Part shown: positions 8,501 to 16,454 of the stretch, in pieces
Numbering within the stretch: the stretch's first letter is position 1
How the letters are laid out: each line of letters begins with the position of its first letter
Origin: Hahella sp. KA22
GTDB taxonomy: Bacteria; Pseudomonadota; Gammaproteobacteria; Pseudomonadales; Oleiphilaceae
Direction: 5' to 3'
DNA: 64,000 nt
NCBI RefSeq assembly: GCF_004135205.1
Contig: NZ_CP035490.1
Span: 4,135,644 to 4,199,643 of the forward strand
Notes under the pieces: generated by a model
Database searches by the model: none
Seen by the model: the letters and a program-made list of their open reading frames with translations, nothing else
Told to the model about the DNA's origin: nothing
Program-made: the position numbers and the translations under genes

Positions 8501-9811
8501 TTAGGACTCGCTGGAGTTGTCCACCAGGTCACCCACCACATGGGAGACGTATTCCGCGCCTTTGAAGATCTCGTCGATTATTCTGGAGGCTTCTGCGATC
8601 AGCTCAGCGTTTTTCGCTGCTTGTTTGGTGACTTTGGCCATGCTGTCGCCGGCTTGCTGGACCAGTTGATTGTTGCGGTCGACCATCTGGTTAATTTCTT
8701 CGGTGGATTTGGTGGTTCTGCCCGCCAGAGTTCGAACCTCGTCCGCCACCACGGCGAAGCCCCTGCCATGTTCGCCGGCCCGTGCTGCTTCGATAGCGGC
8801 GTTCAGCGCCAGTAGATTAGTCTGGTCCGCAATGGATTTGATCGTGGTGACAATATTGGAAATCTCATTGGATTGGTCATTCAATTCTTCTACCAGCCTG
8901 GCGGACTCTCCAATATCGGAAGATATTTTTTCGGAGTTGGTCAGATTTTCTTTGAGAATGCGCGCGCCTTTCTCAGAAACCTGCGCGGTCTCCACGGATG
9001 TGCTGTGGGCGACTTCCGCCGCCTTCTGAACCGCCAACTGACGCTCAACTCTTTCCGTCACGTCGCTGGCGACCTTGGTGATCTTGACCACCCGCCCCTG
9101 GTAATCGAACACCGGGTTATAGGTCGCTTCTATCCAGACGGAGCCGCCCTGCTTGCTGATGCGGCGAAACAGGCCATTTTTGATTTCGCCGTTCGCCAGT
9201 TCGCGCCAGAAGTTGGGGTTTTCTCTGTAAAAATCGTCCGGACAGAATATCTCGTGATGCCTGCCTTTGAGTTCCTTCAGATCACTGTAGCCTAAAGCTC
9301 TGACAAAGTTTTTATTAGCGTTCAACACCGTCCCATCCGGCTTGAATTCTATGACCGCATTGGAGCGATCGATGGCTTTGATCAGGGCTTGATTATCCGC
9401 AGACTGCTCATAGGCTTTGGTGACGTCGTTGGCGACTTTCATCACGCGCACCACTTGCCCATCCTGAACAATAGGTATGTAGGTGGCCTCCAACCATACA
9501 TCGGAGCCATTCTTGTGCTTGCGCCTGAACGTCCCCCGTTTGGGAACGCCCCTCGCCAGATCGGCCCAGAACTGGCGATATTCAGCATCGACCACCTCAT
9601 CGGCGCAAAAGATACGGTGATGCCGTCCGATAATTTCATCCAGCTTATATCCCACCGTGGCCAAAAACAGCTCGCTGGCGTCCAAAATTTCTCCTGTCGG
9701 GGTGAAATAGATGGTGGCGCAGGATTTGGCGATGCTACTTAGCTCAGCCTGCAACGCTTTGGCTAAATTGTGGGCGTCGTGTTGTTGTTTGTTTTTCTTG
9801 GTGGAGAACAT
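8501..9811 (-). CDS. PAS-PAS methyl-accepting transducer, BdlA-like
   Basis: A 436-aa soluble chemotaxis-type transducer: two PAS domains (about 25-140 and 150-265, each with GRHH/FC...FWxxLA(N/R)G and KIxKVAxDVT endings) followed by an MCP signalling domain with [19 protein letters not shown]. No membrane segment is present. The architecture and length match Pseudomonas BdlA, which senses redox or nutrient change and promotes biofilm dispersal, and energy taxis receptors. Paired PAS domains of this type often bind heme. The start at 9811 ([10 protein letters not shown]) is preferred to an ORF start 46 codons upstream because family proteins begin here; GAGG lies 11 bases before it. No che genes are nearby. 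Confidence 0.85.
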   Translation of the reverse strand: MFSTKKNKQQHDAHNLAKALQAELSSIAKSCATIYFTPTGEILDASELFLATVGYKLDEIIGRHHRIFCADEVVDAEYRQFWADLARGVPKRGTFRRKHKNGSDVWLEATYIPIVQDGQVVRVMKVANDVTKAYEQSADNQALIKAIDRSNAVIEFKPDGTVLNANKNFVRALGYSDLKELKGRHHEIFCPDDFYRENPNFWRELANGEIKNGLFRRISKQGGSVWIEATYNPVFDYQGRVVKITKVASDVTERVERQLAVQKAAEVAHSTSVETAQVSEKGARILKENLTNSEKISSDIGESARLVEELNDQSNEISNIVTTIKSIADQTNLLALNAAIEAARAGEHGRGFAVVADEVRTLAGRTTKSTEEINQMVDRNNQLVQQAGDSMAKVTKQAAKNAELIAEASRIIDEIFKGAEYVSHVVGDLVDNSSES

Positions 9812-9970
9812 ATAACGCCATACCTCAAATAGTTGCCCTATGGTTAAGTCTGAATGCGAACGGGAATAATTTAAGCATAGAACAATCCATCGCCGTTGGT
9901 AGCTCGTCCATTCGCGCAGTCCGGATGAGCTGGTCATCCGCAAAATCATTTCCTTGAACCGTACAGTATT

Positions 9971-10116
9971 ATTAATATGGCAATGATATTGGCATGTTAA
10001 TAACTAGGCGCATGGATGCGCCTGCGCGGCGGCTAGCCGCGGGAGACAGGGCCTGACCTGTGCAGGCCCTGTCGTTGCAGACAAATAGAAGGAAGCTATT
10101 TGACTGCCTGATTAAT
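9971..10116. repeat. 146-bp multi-hairpin element, copy 1
   Basis: Bounded by ATTAAT at both ends, it contains successive inverted repeats: TTAATATGGCAAT/ATTGGCATGTTAA, AGGCGC/GCGCCT, GCGGC/GCCGC, CAGGGCCTG/CAGGCCCTG and AAATAG/CTATTT. Copy 2 (16261-16406) is almost identical; copies 3-5 form a second subfamily. The rest of the gap 9812-10366 holds two REP hairpins and the xylB leader. Confidence 0.85.
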
Positions 10117-10148
10117 AATACGGGCCGCTGCGACGAACGGACCTTCTT

Positions 10149-10180
10149 TGTCGGAAGGCGCTGCGCTTTTCCGAACTACC
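10149..10180 (-). repeat. REP element with GTAG foot
   Basis: Minus-strand reading starts GGTAGTTCGG and shares the GCGCAGCGCCTTCCGACA arm with the copy at 7631-7662. Confidence 0.6.
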
Positions 10181-10203
10181 TAGTTATCGGTTGTTCCTTC
10201 TTT

Positions 10204-10234
10204 GTAGGTTGGATAAGCGCAGCGCCATCCAACA
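10204..10234 (+). repeat. REP element with GTAG foot
   Basis: Plus-strand GTAGGTTGGATAAGCGC, then AGCGCCATCCAACA: the hairpin TTGGAT/ATCCAA over a GTAG foot. With the inverted copy 24 bp away it forms a REP pair (BIME-like). Confidence 0.6.
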
Positions 10235-10366
10235 AGCCGCCATTCAGCAAACTTCCGTCCTGCTATGTCCCGCATTCGCAATTACCGGCGGGTTCGGCGT
10301 ACACTCCCTGTCATATTGTCCGTGGCCGATCAATGGCTTGCAGCCGGAAACCGAGGAGAATCAGGT

Positions 10367-11860
10367 ATGTACGTAGGGGTGGATTGCGGGACTCAGGGAA
10401 CCAAGGTGGTGGTATTGGACCCGGAGCGAGAAACCATTCTGGGAGAGGGCTACTCGCCTCATGCGCTGATCAGCGACGCCCATGGCCGCCGCGAGCAGCA
10501 TCCCGACTGGTGGACGCAGGCCCTCGTCGACAGCTACCGGCAGGCGCTGGAGCGCTCCGGCGTCGACAGTCGTCGTATTCGCGCCATCGGCGTATCCGGA
10601 CAGCAGCATGGATTGGTCGTGCTGGACCGTCATGGTGAGGTGATTCGTCCGGCGAAGTTATGGTGCGATACGGAAACCGCGCCGCAGAACGCGGTATTGC
10701 TAGAGCAGATGGGCGGAGAGCAAGGCTCTCTCGAACTGCTGGGACTGACCCTCGCCACCGGCTACACCCTCTCCAAGCTGCTCTGGCTGCGTCAACATGA
10801 AGCCGACGCCTTTCAACGCATCGCCCATATTTTGCTGCCTCACGACTACCTCAACTACTGGCTGACCGGCGAGATCGCCGCCGAATATGGCGACAGCTCG
10901 GGGACCGGGTATTTCGATATCCGTACTCGACGCTGGGTCCCGCAAGCCCTCGAACTTATCGCCCCCGATAGACGCCTGGCCAGCGCCCTGCCGCCATTGC
11001 TGCAGGCGCAGCAGCCCGTAGGCAGGGTCAGCCCCGCCATCGCCCGCTTGCTGGGCCTGTCGGATAACGTGTTGGTGGCCAGCGGAGGCGGCGACAACAT
11101 GATGGGCGCCATTGGCACAGGCAATATAGATGAAGCCGTGGTGACCCTCAGCCTGGGCACTTCCGGCGCGCTTTACGCTCATTCAAACCAGCCGCCAAAA
11201 CAAGGACACCCATCCCTGGCGGCGTTCTGCTCCTCCAGCGACGGCTGGCTGCCCCTGATATGCACCATGAATCTGACGGCGGTGGTTAACCAGGTTCGAG
11301 GTCTGTTCGGCTACGACCTGGACCGCTTCAACCAGGAAGCGGCGCAAGCGCCCATCGGCGCACAGGGCGTCACCCTGCTGCCGTTCCTCAATGGCGAACG
11401 CGTGCCGCCGCTTCCCGATGCGACAGGCAGCTTATTGGGTCTGAATATGCAGAACCTGCACCCCGCCAATGTTTGCCGCGCGGCGCTGGAAGGCGTCACC
11501 TTTGGGCTGCGTTACGGCCTGGACCTTTTGCGGACTTCCGGCATCCATTGCCAGGAAATCAGATTGATCGGCGGCGGCTCGAAAAGCCGGTTATGGCGTC
11601 AAATGGTGGCGGACATGATGAACGCCCGCGTCATTTGCCCCCAGGTTGGCGAGAGTGCGGCACTGGGCGGAGCGATTCAGGCGGCCTGGTGTGATGCGCA
11701 CGCCCAGGGCGACGGCATCCGTCTGCATGACCTGTGCCGGCGCTTTGTAAAACTGGATGAAGACGCCGCCGTATCGCCAACGCAAGACGCCGTGGAGGAA
11801 TACGAAAACGCTTATAAGTTGTACAGAACAAGACTGATGGAGATGCATCCTATCGCTTAG
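10367..11860 (+). CDS. xylB: Xylulokinase (FGGY family)
   Basis: A 497-aa cytoplasmic sugar kinase of the FGGY family. It phosphorylates D-xylulose with ATP to xylulose 5-phosphate for the pentose phosphate pathway. Visible features: the N-terminal phosphate loop VGVDCGTQGTKVVVLD, GVSGQQHGLV, the family motif region LPHDYLNYWLTG, the second ATP-site loop LSLGTSGALYA and the C-terminal adenosine motif IGGGSKSRLWRQMVADM. The start at 10367 follows GAGGAG by eight bases; upstream in-frame codons run into repeat DNA. No xylose isomerase or transporter is next to it, so related pentulose or pentitol substrates remain possible. Confidence 0.9.
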   Translation: MYVGVDCGTQGTKVVVLDPERETILGEGYSPHALISDAHGRREQHPDWWTQALVDSYRQALERSGVDSRRIRAIGVSGQQHGLVVLDRHGEVIRPAKLWCDTETAPQNAVLLEQMGGEQGSLELLGLTLATGYTLSKLLWLRQHEADAFQRIAHILLPHDYLNYWLTGEIAAEYGDSSGTGYFDIRTRRWVPQALELIAPDRRLASALPPLLQAQQPVGRVSPAIARLLGLSDNVLVASGGGDNMMGAIGTGNIDEAVVTLSLGTSGALYAHSNQPPKQGHPSLAAFCSSSDGWLPLICTMNLTAVVNQVRGLFGYDLDRFNQEAAQAPIGAQGVTLLPFLNGERVPPLPDATGSLLGLNMQNLHPANVCRAALEGVTFGLRYGLDLLRTSGIHCQEIRLIGGGSKSRLWRQMVADMMNARVICPQVGESAALGGAIQAAWCDAHAQGDGIRLHDLCRRFVKLDEDAAVSPTQDAVEEYENAYKLYRTRLMEMHPIA

Positions 11861-11957
11861 CCAGCACCTCATTTGTACTTTAAGTTTCCTTTTTATCCAT
11901 CTGTTTATAAAGCAGTTATTTTCTGTCTTTCAATTGTCGACGGTTGATCATTCCGCT

Positions 11958-11999
11958 ATGCTTGCTCTTTCTTTCTCGCGAACTCGCGAAAGCAAGCAT
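11958..11999. repeat. 42-bp inverted repeat upstream of the recombinase
   Basis: ATGCTTGCT (11958-11966) pairs with AGCAAGCAT (11991-11999), with a further CTCGCG/CGCGAA-type inner pairing. It lies about 200 bp before the tyrosine recombinase gene and could be a recombination or regulatory site. No T-tract follows. Confidence 0.4.
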
Positions 12000-12059
12000 T
12001 GCCATCGGGGCGTTTAAGCCCGCTCAATCACCGGTCCCAAGCATGAATAAGGAGTATTT

Positions 12060-12104
12060 ATGCCATTTGATGAAAAATTGTACTTAAATCCTCGAGCCCT
12101 ATAG
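12060..12104 (+). other. Possible 14-codon ORF with strong ribosome site
   Basis: ATG at 12060 follows AAGGAG by five bases and encodes MPFDEKLYLNPRAL before TAG. It may be a leader peptide or the stump of a lost gene. The remainder of the gap 11861-12201 is A+T-rich with no other feature. Confidence 0.25.
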
Positions 12105-12201
12105 CACTTTTCTCTCATCCCAGGCTTTATACTAAACATTAAGTTTAAATCTTAAATTATTGTTTTTAAACACAAACAAAACATAGCAGTCACCCAAAAC
12201 C

Positions 12202-13527
12202 ATGTCCGCTCCCGATTTTCCAGCTTTCCCCCTCTTTGACGCTCACCGCGAGTTCGTCAAGCTCCCTCTTGGCCTCGCCATGCTGGACGACTACCCGGAC
12301 AGCAGACAGTTTCTCGCTCGGCTTAAGGAAACCATTCCCGGGGTCAACGAGGACTTCATCAGCGCCCAGCGTTTTCTGAAGAGTTACTCCCGTAAAAGCG
12401 AGAAGACTTTCACCAGTTTCCGCAATGAGGTGGAGCGTTATCTGTTGTGGGCCTGGACGGTGGAAGGCAAAGCGGTGTCCCAGCTTCGTCGCTCTCATAT
12501 CGAGAATTACTTTGACTTTCTGCATGCTCCGCCAACAGGCTGGATTGGCTCCGGCAGCGTGCGCCGTTTTGAGTTTATTGGCGGACAGGGCCTGTTTCGC
12601 AGCAACCCGCTGTGGCGGCCCTTCGTGATTCGGGAGGCGGCGCGTTCAGCCAACGATTCCAAGCCGGACAGCAAAGACGCCGTCGCTTCGGCGAAGAGCG
12701 ATAAGAAGGACATTCTGCAGCCGGAAAAGAAAGGCTACCGCCTGAGCAACAGCGCCACCGCCCTGGCCTATTCCGCCATCAGCGTGTTTTATGATCATCT
12801 GGTGCAGGAGGACATCGTTCTCGGCAACCCTATACCCGGCATCCGCAAGGCCTCTCCCTATCTGATCAAAGATGCGCAGGTGAAGCAGATCAAGCGCCTG
12901 TCTGAGCTGCAATGGGAATATGTGCTGGAGACCCTGAAGGAAAAAGCCGCGGAGCAGCCGAACTATGAACGCACCATTTTCATTATCGCCTGCCTGAAAT
13001 CTCTGTATCTGCGTATCTCCGAGCTCTCCGACCGCCCTAAATGGACCCCCATGTGGGAGCATGTGTGGAAGGATCATGACGGTAACTGGTGGTTCAAAGC
13101 CTTCGGCAAAGGTCTCAAGATCCGCGATGTCTCCGTTTCCAGCGCCATGTGGGAGTACATCCGTCGCTACCGCGAGCACCGCGGCCTCACTGCATCGCCG
13201 TCTCCCGGCGATAAAGAACCGTTGCTGCAGAAAATGCGTGGCGGCGGCGGGCTCACCAGTCGCCAGATCGCCCGTTTGGTGCGGGAGGCTTTTGAGCTGG
13301 CCTATCACCGTATGATGAAGGACGGTTTCGAGAATGACGCCAAAGAGCTGCGCAAAGCCACTACCCACTGGCTGCGTCACACCGGCGCGTCCCAGGACAT
13401 CGCCAACCGCCCGCTCAAGCACATGGCGGACGACCTTGGCCACGCCAGCATGGGCACGACCGACCGGGTATATATTCAGTCCGACATGAAAGAACGAGCC
13501 GCCACCGGCCGCTCGCGCAAGGTTTAG
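12202..13527 (+). CDS. Tyrosine recombinase / phage-type integrase
   Basis: A 441-aa site-specific recombinase. The C-terminal catalytic domain shows the family residues R271 (YLRISELSD), H389 and R392 (HWLRHTG), H414 (LGHASMGTT) and the nucleophile Y424 (VYIQ); K302-304 in the beta hairpin FKAFGKGLK may be the catalytic lysine. The N-terminal core-binding domain occupies about 30-130, then a charged low-complexity stretch (about 150-175). Such enzymes cut and rejoin DNA through a 3'-phosphotyrosine. No tRNA, excisionase or phage genes are beside it, so it is a lone recombinase; its sites may be the inverted repeats upstream. No good ribosome site precedes the ATG. Confidence 0.88.
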   Translation: MSAPDFPAFPLFDAHREFVKLPLGLAMLDDYPDSRQFLARLKETIPGVNEDFISAQRFLKSYSRKSEKTFTSFRNEVERYLLWAWTVEGKAVSQLRRSHIENYFDFLHAPPTGWIGSGSVRRFEFIGGQGLFRSNPLWRPFVIREAARSANDSKPDSKDAVASAKSDKKDILQPEKKGYRLSNSATALAYSAISVFYDHLVQEDIVLGNPIPGIRKASPYLIKDAQVKQIKRLSELQWEYVLETLKEKAAEQPNYERTIFIIACLKSLYLRISELSDRPKWTPMWEHVWKDHDGNWWFKAFGKGLKIRDVSVSSAMWEYIRRYREHRGLTASPSPGDKEPLLQKMRGGGGLTSRQIARLVREAFELAYHRMMKDGFENDAKELRKATTHWLRHTGASQDIANRPLKHMADDLGHASMGTTDRVYIQSDMKERAATGRSRKV

Positions 13528-13548
13528 AGGCCTTCATTTCAAGGCCTC
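13527..13548. terminator. Hairpin between convergent recombinase and chitinase genes
   Basis: GAGGCCTT (13527-13534) pairs with AAGGCCTC (13541-13548), starting at the recombinase stop codon. It separates the two convergent genes but lacks a T-tract. Confidence 0.4.
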
Positions 13549-13562
13549 AGAACATATCTGGC

Positions 13563-14888
13563 TTAATTGCTCTTGCTGACCTTGAACCAGTTAATGTTCC
13601 AGCCCCCAGCCAGCGCCTTGACGCCAAATTGCAGCGGTCCGGCGGGCAGATTCACTTTGTGCTGCACCGTACGCCAGTTCTGCCAAGCTCCAGTGGCGGG
13701 AATCGACACACTGCCGTAGACCGGACTGCCTCCGGCTTTCTCCAGTTGCAGTCTGCCACCGCCGTTCAGGCTGGCCACCCGGTATTCCACGGTGTAAGTT
13801 CCTGCTTGCGGAATGTTCACCGCCGCGTAGGACATCCAGTCATTGGCGTCGATATAACCGACATTCTGGCCGCCGCCCGCATCGGTGGTGGGCTCCACCT
13901 GCACGCCGCTCATGTAGGTGTAGTTCTCCGCCTGAACGGTGATGCCGCCCGGGGTCGGGGGGTTACCGCCGTCGACTGTCTCCCAGATGGTTTTCATCAA
14001 AGAGGTATCGTCACGGGTATCCTGGGAAATTTCCCAGAACATGACGCCGCCCGCTTCGGATAGCGCCAGCTCGGTCTTCGCCCGGATAGTCGGCTGTCCG
14101 TTATAGTCGAGACCGCCTGCGTCGTCCCGTTGCGCCGCGCCGGCGCCGTAACGGGCGATTACGTCTTTATAGGCCACCCAGTCTTTATGGGAGTAAAACG
14201 GCACGCCCAGCACCGCTTTGTGCTGGGGCAGACCTTCGTTGAATTTCCAGTGAGTCAGCGCATTCTGCGCATGTTGATAGGTGGAATGCGGATAGCCCAG
14301 GTCGTACACCATCAGGTTGAGGAAATCCACGCTGTTGATAACGTCTGCGTCCACGCTGCCGGGAAAGTCCGACGCAGTGACCGCCGCCGTCAGAATCTTG
14401 TTGCGGCTGTGCAGCGCCGCGCCGAGTTCCCGCATCAGAGTTTTGAAGTTATTGGCTTCGGCGCCGGCTTCCGGGTATTCCCAGTCCAGGTCCACGCCGT
14501 CCAGGCCGTAGGCGTCCACCATGTTCATCAGATTACGGATAAAGTTGGCGCGACTGGCGCTGTTGCCGGACAGCGCGGCGAAAGCGGAGTCATCGCCGTT
14601 ATTCCATCCGCCCACGGCGATCTGCACTTTCACCCCGGCGCCATGAGCGCGCTGCACCAGCGTGCGCAAGCGCTGCTCCCCGCCTTCCAGGGGCTGCAAA
14701 CCGCCATTGGCGGTGGGTATGGCGAAGGAATAGTTAATGTGAGTGACTTTATCGTAAGGGATGCTGTTCACGTCTCCCTGCCAGGTTGGAAAGTATCCCA
14801 CGACTTTGAATTCAGCCATCGCCGGCTCGGCGATCATGGCGGTGGTCAGCGCGACTGCCGATGCAATGTGTTTGAGCTTGATAGCCAT
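13563..14888 (-). CDS. Secreted chitinase: GH18 + CBM6-like module
   Basis: A 441-aa exported enzyme. Signal peptide about 1-25 (MAEPAMA-type end), GH18 catalytic barrel about 27-300 with the motif DGVDLDWEYP (130-139) in which E137 is the proton donor, preceded by VQIAVGGW; then a short Gly/Pro linker and a C-terminal CBM6-like beta-sandwich about 312-441 (QAENYTYMSGV, YIDANDWMSYAAVNI, WNINWFKV). GH18 chitinases cleave beta-1,4-GlcNAc links with substrate assistance. The ATG at 14888 follows AGGTG by about eight bases and is preferred to an ATG nine codons upstream. A cre-like box identical to one before the di-heme gene lies 128 bp upstream. Confidence 0.92.
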   Translation of the reverse strand: MAIKLKHIASAVALTTAMIAEPAMAEFKVVGYFPTWQGDVNSIPYDKVTHINYSFAIPTANGGLQPLEGGEQRLRTLVQRAHGAGVKVQIAVGGWNNGDDSAFAALSGNSASRANFIRNLMNMVDAYGLDGVDLDWEYPEAGAEANNFKTLMRELGAALHSRNKILTAAVTASDFPGSVDADVINSVDFLNLMVYDLGYPHSTYQHAQNALTHWKFNEGLPQHKAVLGVPFYSHKDWVAYKDVIARYGAGAAQRDDAGGLDYNGQPTIRAKTELALSEAGGVMFWEISQDTRDDTSLMKTIWETVDGGNPPTPGGITVQAENYTYMSGVQVEPTTDAGGGQNVGYIDANDWMSYAAVNIPQAGTYTVEYRVASLNGGGRLQLEKAGGSPVYGSVSIPATGAWQNWRTVQHKVNLPAGPLQFGVKALAGGWNINWFKVSKSN

Positions 14889-15015
14889 AATTATCACCTG
14901 TCCTTTTAAGGTCATGTTTGTCGTGCTGGTCGGATGGAAGGCGCTTGCGGCGTATTTTTCGTTTTTTTGGCCTTGGATTTTTGCTGATCACCCGCGTTTA
15001 TTGAGAAAGCGACAA

Positions 15016-15030
15016 TGCAAGCGTTTTCAT
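15016..15030 (-). promoter_or_regulatory. LacI-family (cre-like) operator box before chitinase
   Basis: Minus-strand ATGAAAACGCTTGCA is identical to the box at 6552-6566 before the di-heme protein gene, hinting at shared control. The gap 14889-15374 otherwise contains only promoter-type DNA for the two divergent genes. Confidence 0.5.
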
Positions 15031-15374
15031 AACATACTCAATCATCATGGATAAGGTAATCACTCAAAAAGCCTATAACCGGCGTAAGTCAGGCTAGTTT
15101 CACCGGTATTTGCGAAGCCCTCTCTGATGAACAAAAGACGCTCAGCGCATCGAATATCCAGCGGGAAACATGCGTAATTCTTTCAACAAATTTTGCAAGG
15201 CTTACTCTCACATCTTTTGTAACCGGTTCTTTTTACTGACAAAAAAATCGCCCTATGCAGCTCGCGCCCCTTTGAATTCAAGGTTTGTGAGAGGTTGGCC
15301 CAGCGATTGCTCAAGCCTTATTGACAGTATGAGTAGTAAACCTTCAAACAGGATATTGATTAGAGGAAATGACC

Positions 15375-15869
15375 ATGAGCGACGTAATTACAGGTATGTT
15401 TAAAGTTCCCACTAACGCCAGTGCGGCGATTCATATGTTGGAATACAAAGGAATTAAGTCAGACGACATTTCACTGGTGACGAACAGCACGTACACCAAA
15501 GACAGCTTCGCCCTGACTGAGCACAGCAAACTGCCCGAGGGCGTGGCGGTGGGCGCGACCACCGGCGGCGTACTGGCTGCGGTAGCCGGCGGCCTGACCG
15601 CAGTGGGCGCGGTCGCTACAGCGGGCGCAGGCCTGTTGGCGGCGGGCCCCTTCGTCGCTGCTCTGGCGGCGGGCGGAGCCGGTGGCGCTGTAGGCGGTCT
15701 GATCGGCGGAGCCATCGGCCTGGCGATCCCTGAGCACGAGATCAAATACTACGAAGACGCCATCAAAAAAGGCGCTGTCCTGGTCGGCGTCCGCTACACC
15801 AGCGACACCAAGGACATGATCAAAGACGTGTTCAAACAATTTGATGCGGACAAAATAGCCACCGCATAA
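15375..15869 (+). CDS. Small protein with Gly/Ala-rich membrane-like centre
   Basis: A 164-aa protein. An N-terminal domain of about 50 residues (ITGMFKVPTNASAAIHMLEY, resembling stress-protein domains that tune alpha/beta folds) is followed by a Gly/Ala-rich hydrophobic segment about 55-125 that could form a membrane hairpin, and a C-terminal basic/acidic tail (YYEDAIKKGAVLVGVRYTS). This layout occurs in general-stress proteins of the GSP17M/DUF1269 kind, but I give no firm family. The start at 15375 has GAGGA eight bases upstream; the in-frame ATG at 15369 is too close to that site. Single gene followed by a hairpin. Confidence 0.7.
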   Translation: MSDVITGMFKVPTNASAAIHMLEYKGIKSDDISLVTNSTYTKDSFALTEHSKLPEGVAVGATTGGVLAAVAGGLTAVGAVATAGAGLLAAGPFVAALAAGGAGGAVGGLIGGAIGLAIPEHEIKYYEDAIKKGAVLVGVRYTSDTKDMIKDVFKQFDADKIATA

Positions 15870-15918
15870 GCGCACGGCACACAGGCTTTTGGGAATTTCT
15901 TGAGGTCTGTGTGCGCTT
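15868..15918 (+). terminator. Hairpin after the Gly/Ala-rich protein gene
   Basis: AAGCGCAC (15868-15875) pairs with GTGCGCTT (15911-15918) and an inner ACACAG/CTGTGT pairing is possible. TTCTTCTG follows, a weak T-tract. The rest of the gap up to 16260 contains only a 14-bp palindrome AATGGTTAACCATT at 16107-16120. Confidence 0.45.
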
Positions 15919-16260
15919 CTTCTGTTGATTTGCGCATCTTTCGACGTTAAACCTCACTCTAGGGCATAGCAAGCAGGCTCTGACTCGAACCCTTCCCAAA
16001 ACACCCATAATCTTCCACATTTGACGCATTTCAGGATGCTTCTCATATCCTGATATAAAGTTTCGGAATCTATCTTTCCCATATAAGCATCATAGGCCTC
16101 ATCGGAAATGGTTAACCATTCCTTTCTCTGGCCTATACATTAACCAACTGATCTTTATAGCAAACTTATTGTAGATTGCGGAGATGCCGGATAATCATAT
16201 TTTGCGGTTGTTACAGCCCCCGCATTTAAATGCGCGCAAATACAGGCGGGCTTCGCAGTT

Positions 16261-16406
16261 ATTAATATGGCAATGATATTGGCATGTTAATAACTAGGCG
16301 CATGGATGCGCCTGCGCGGCGGCTAGCCGCGGGAGACAGAACCTGACCTGTGCAGGCCCTGTCGTTGCAGACAAATAGAAGGAAGCTATTTGACTGCCTG
16401 ATTAAT
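16261..16406. repeat. 146-bp multi-hairpin element, copy 2
   Basis: Nearly identical to copy 1 over its whole length, with the same ATTAAT ends. Its right end joins directly to the T-tract of the katE terminator. Confidence 0.85.
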
Positions 16407-16436
16407 AAAAAAGCCAGCCCAAATACTGGGCTGGCT
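16406..16436 (-). terminator. Intrinsic terminator of the catalase gene
   Basis: AGCCAGCCC and GGGCTGGCT (9-bp perfect stem at 16412-16420 and 16428-16436) are followed on the minus strand by six T residues (16406-16411) and then by repeat copy 2. It lies 19 bp past the catalase stop codon. Confidence 0.85.
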
Positions 16437-16454
16437 AAAAGCTTGCTGAACGCC

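Noticed and set aside
10060-10638. ORFs beginning MQALSLQTNRRKLF at the 146-bp elements (also at 16350, 34726 and 37275)
   Set aside because: They start inside the repeat stem and read through hairpins into unrelated DNA; no ribosome site and no conservation beyond the repeat itself.
12646-13443. 265-codon antisense ORF over the recombinase gene
   Set aside because: The plus strand has all catalytic residues; the antisense frame has no family features.
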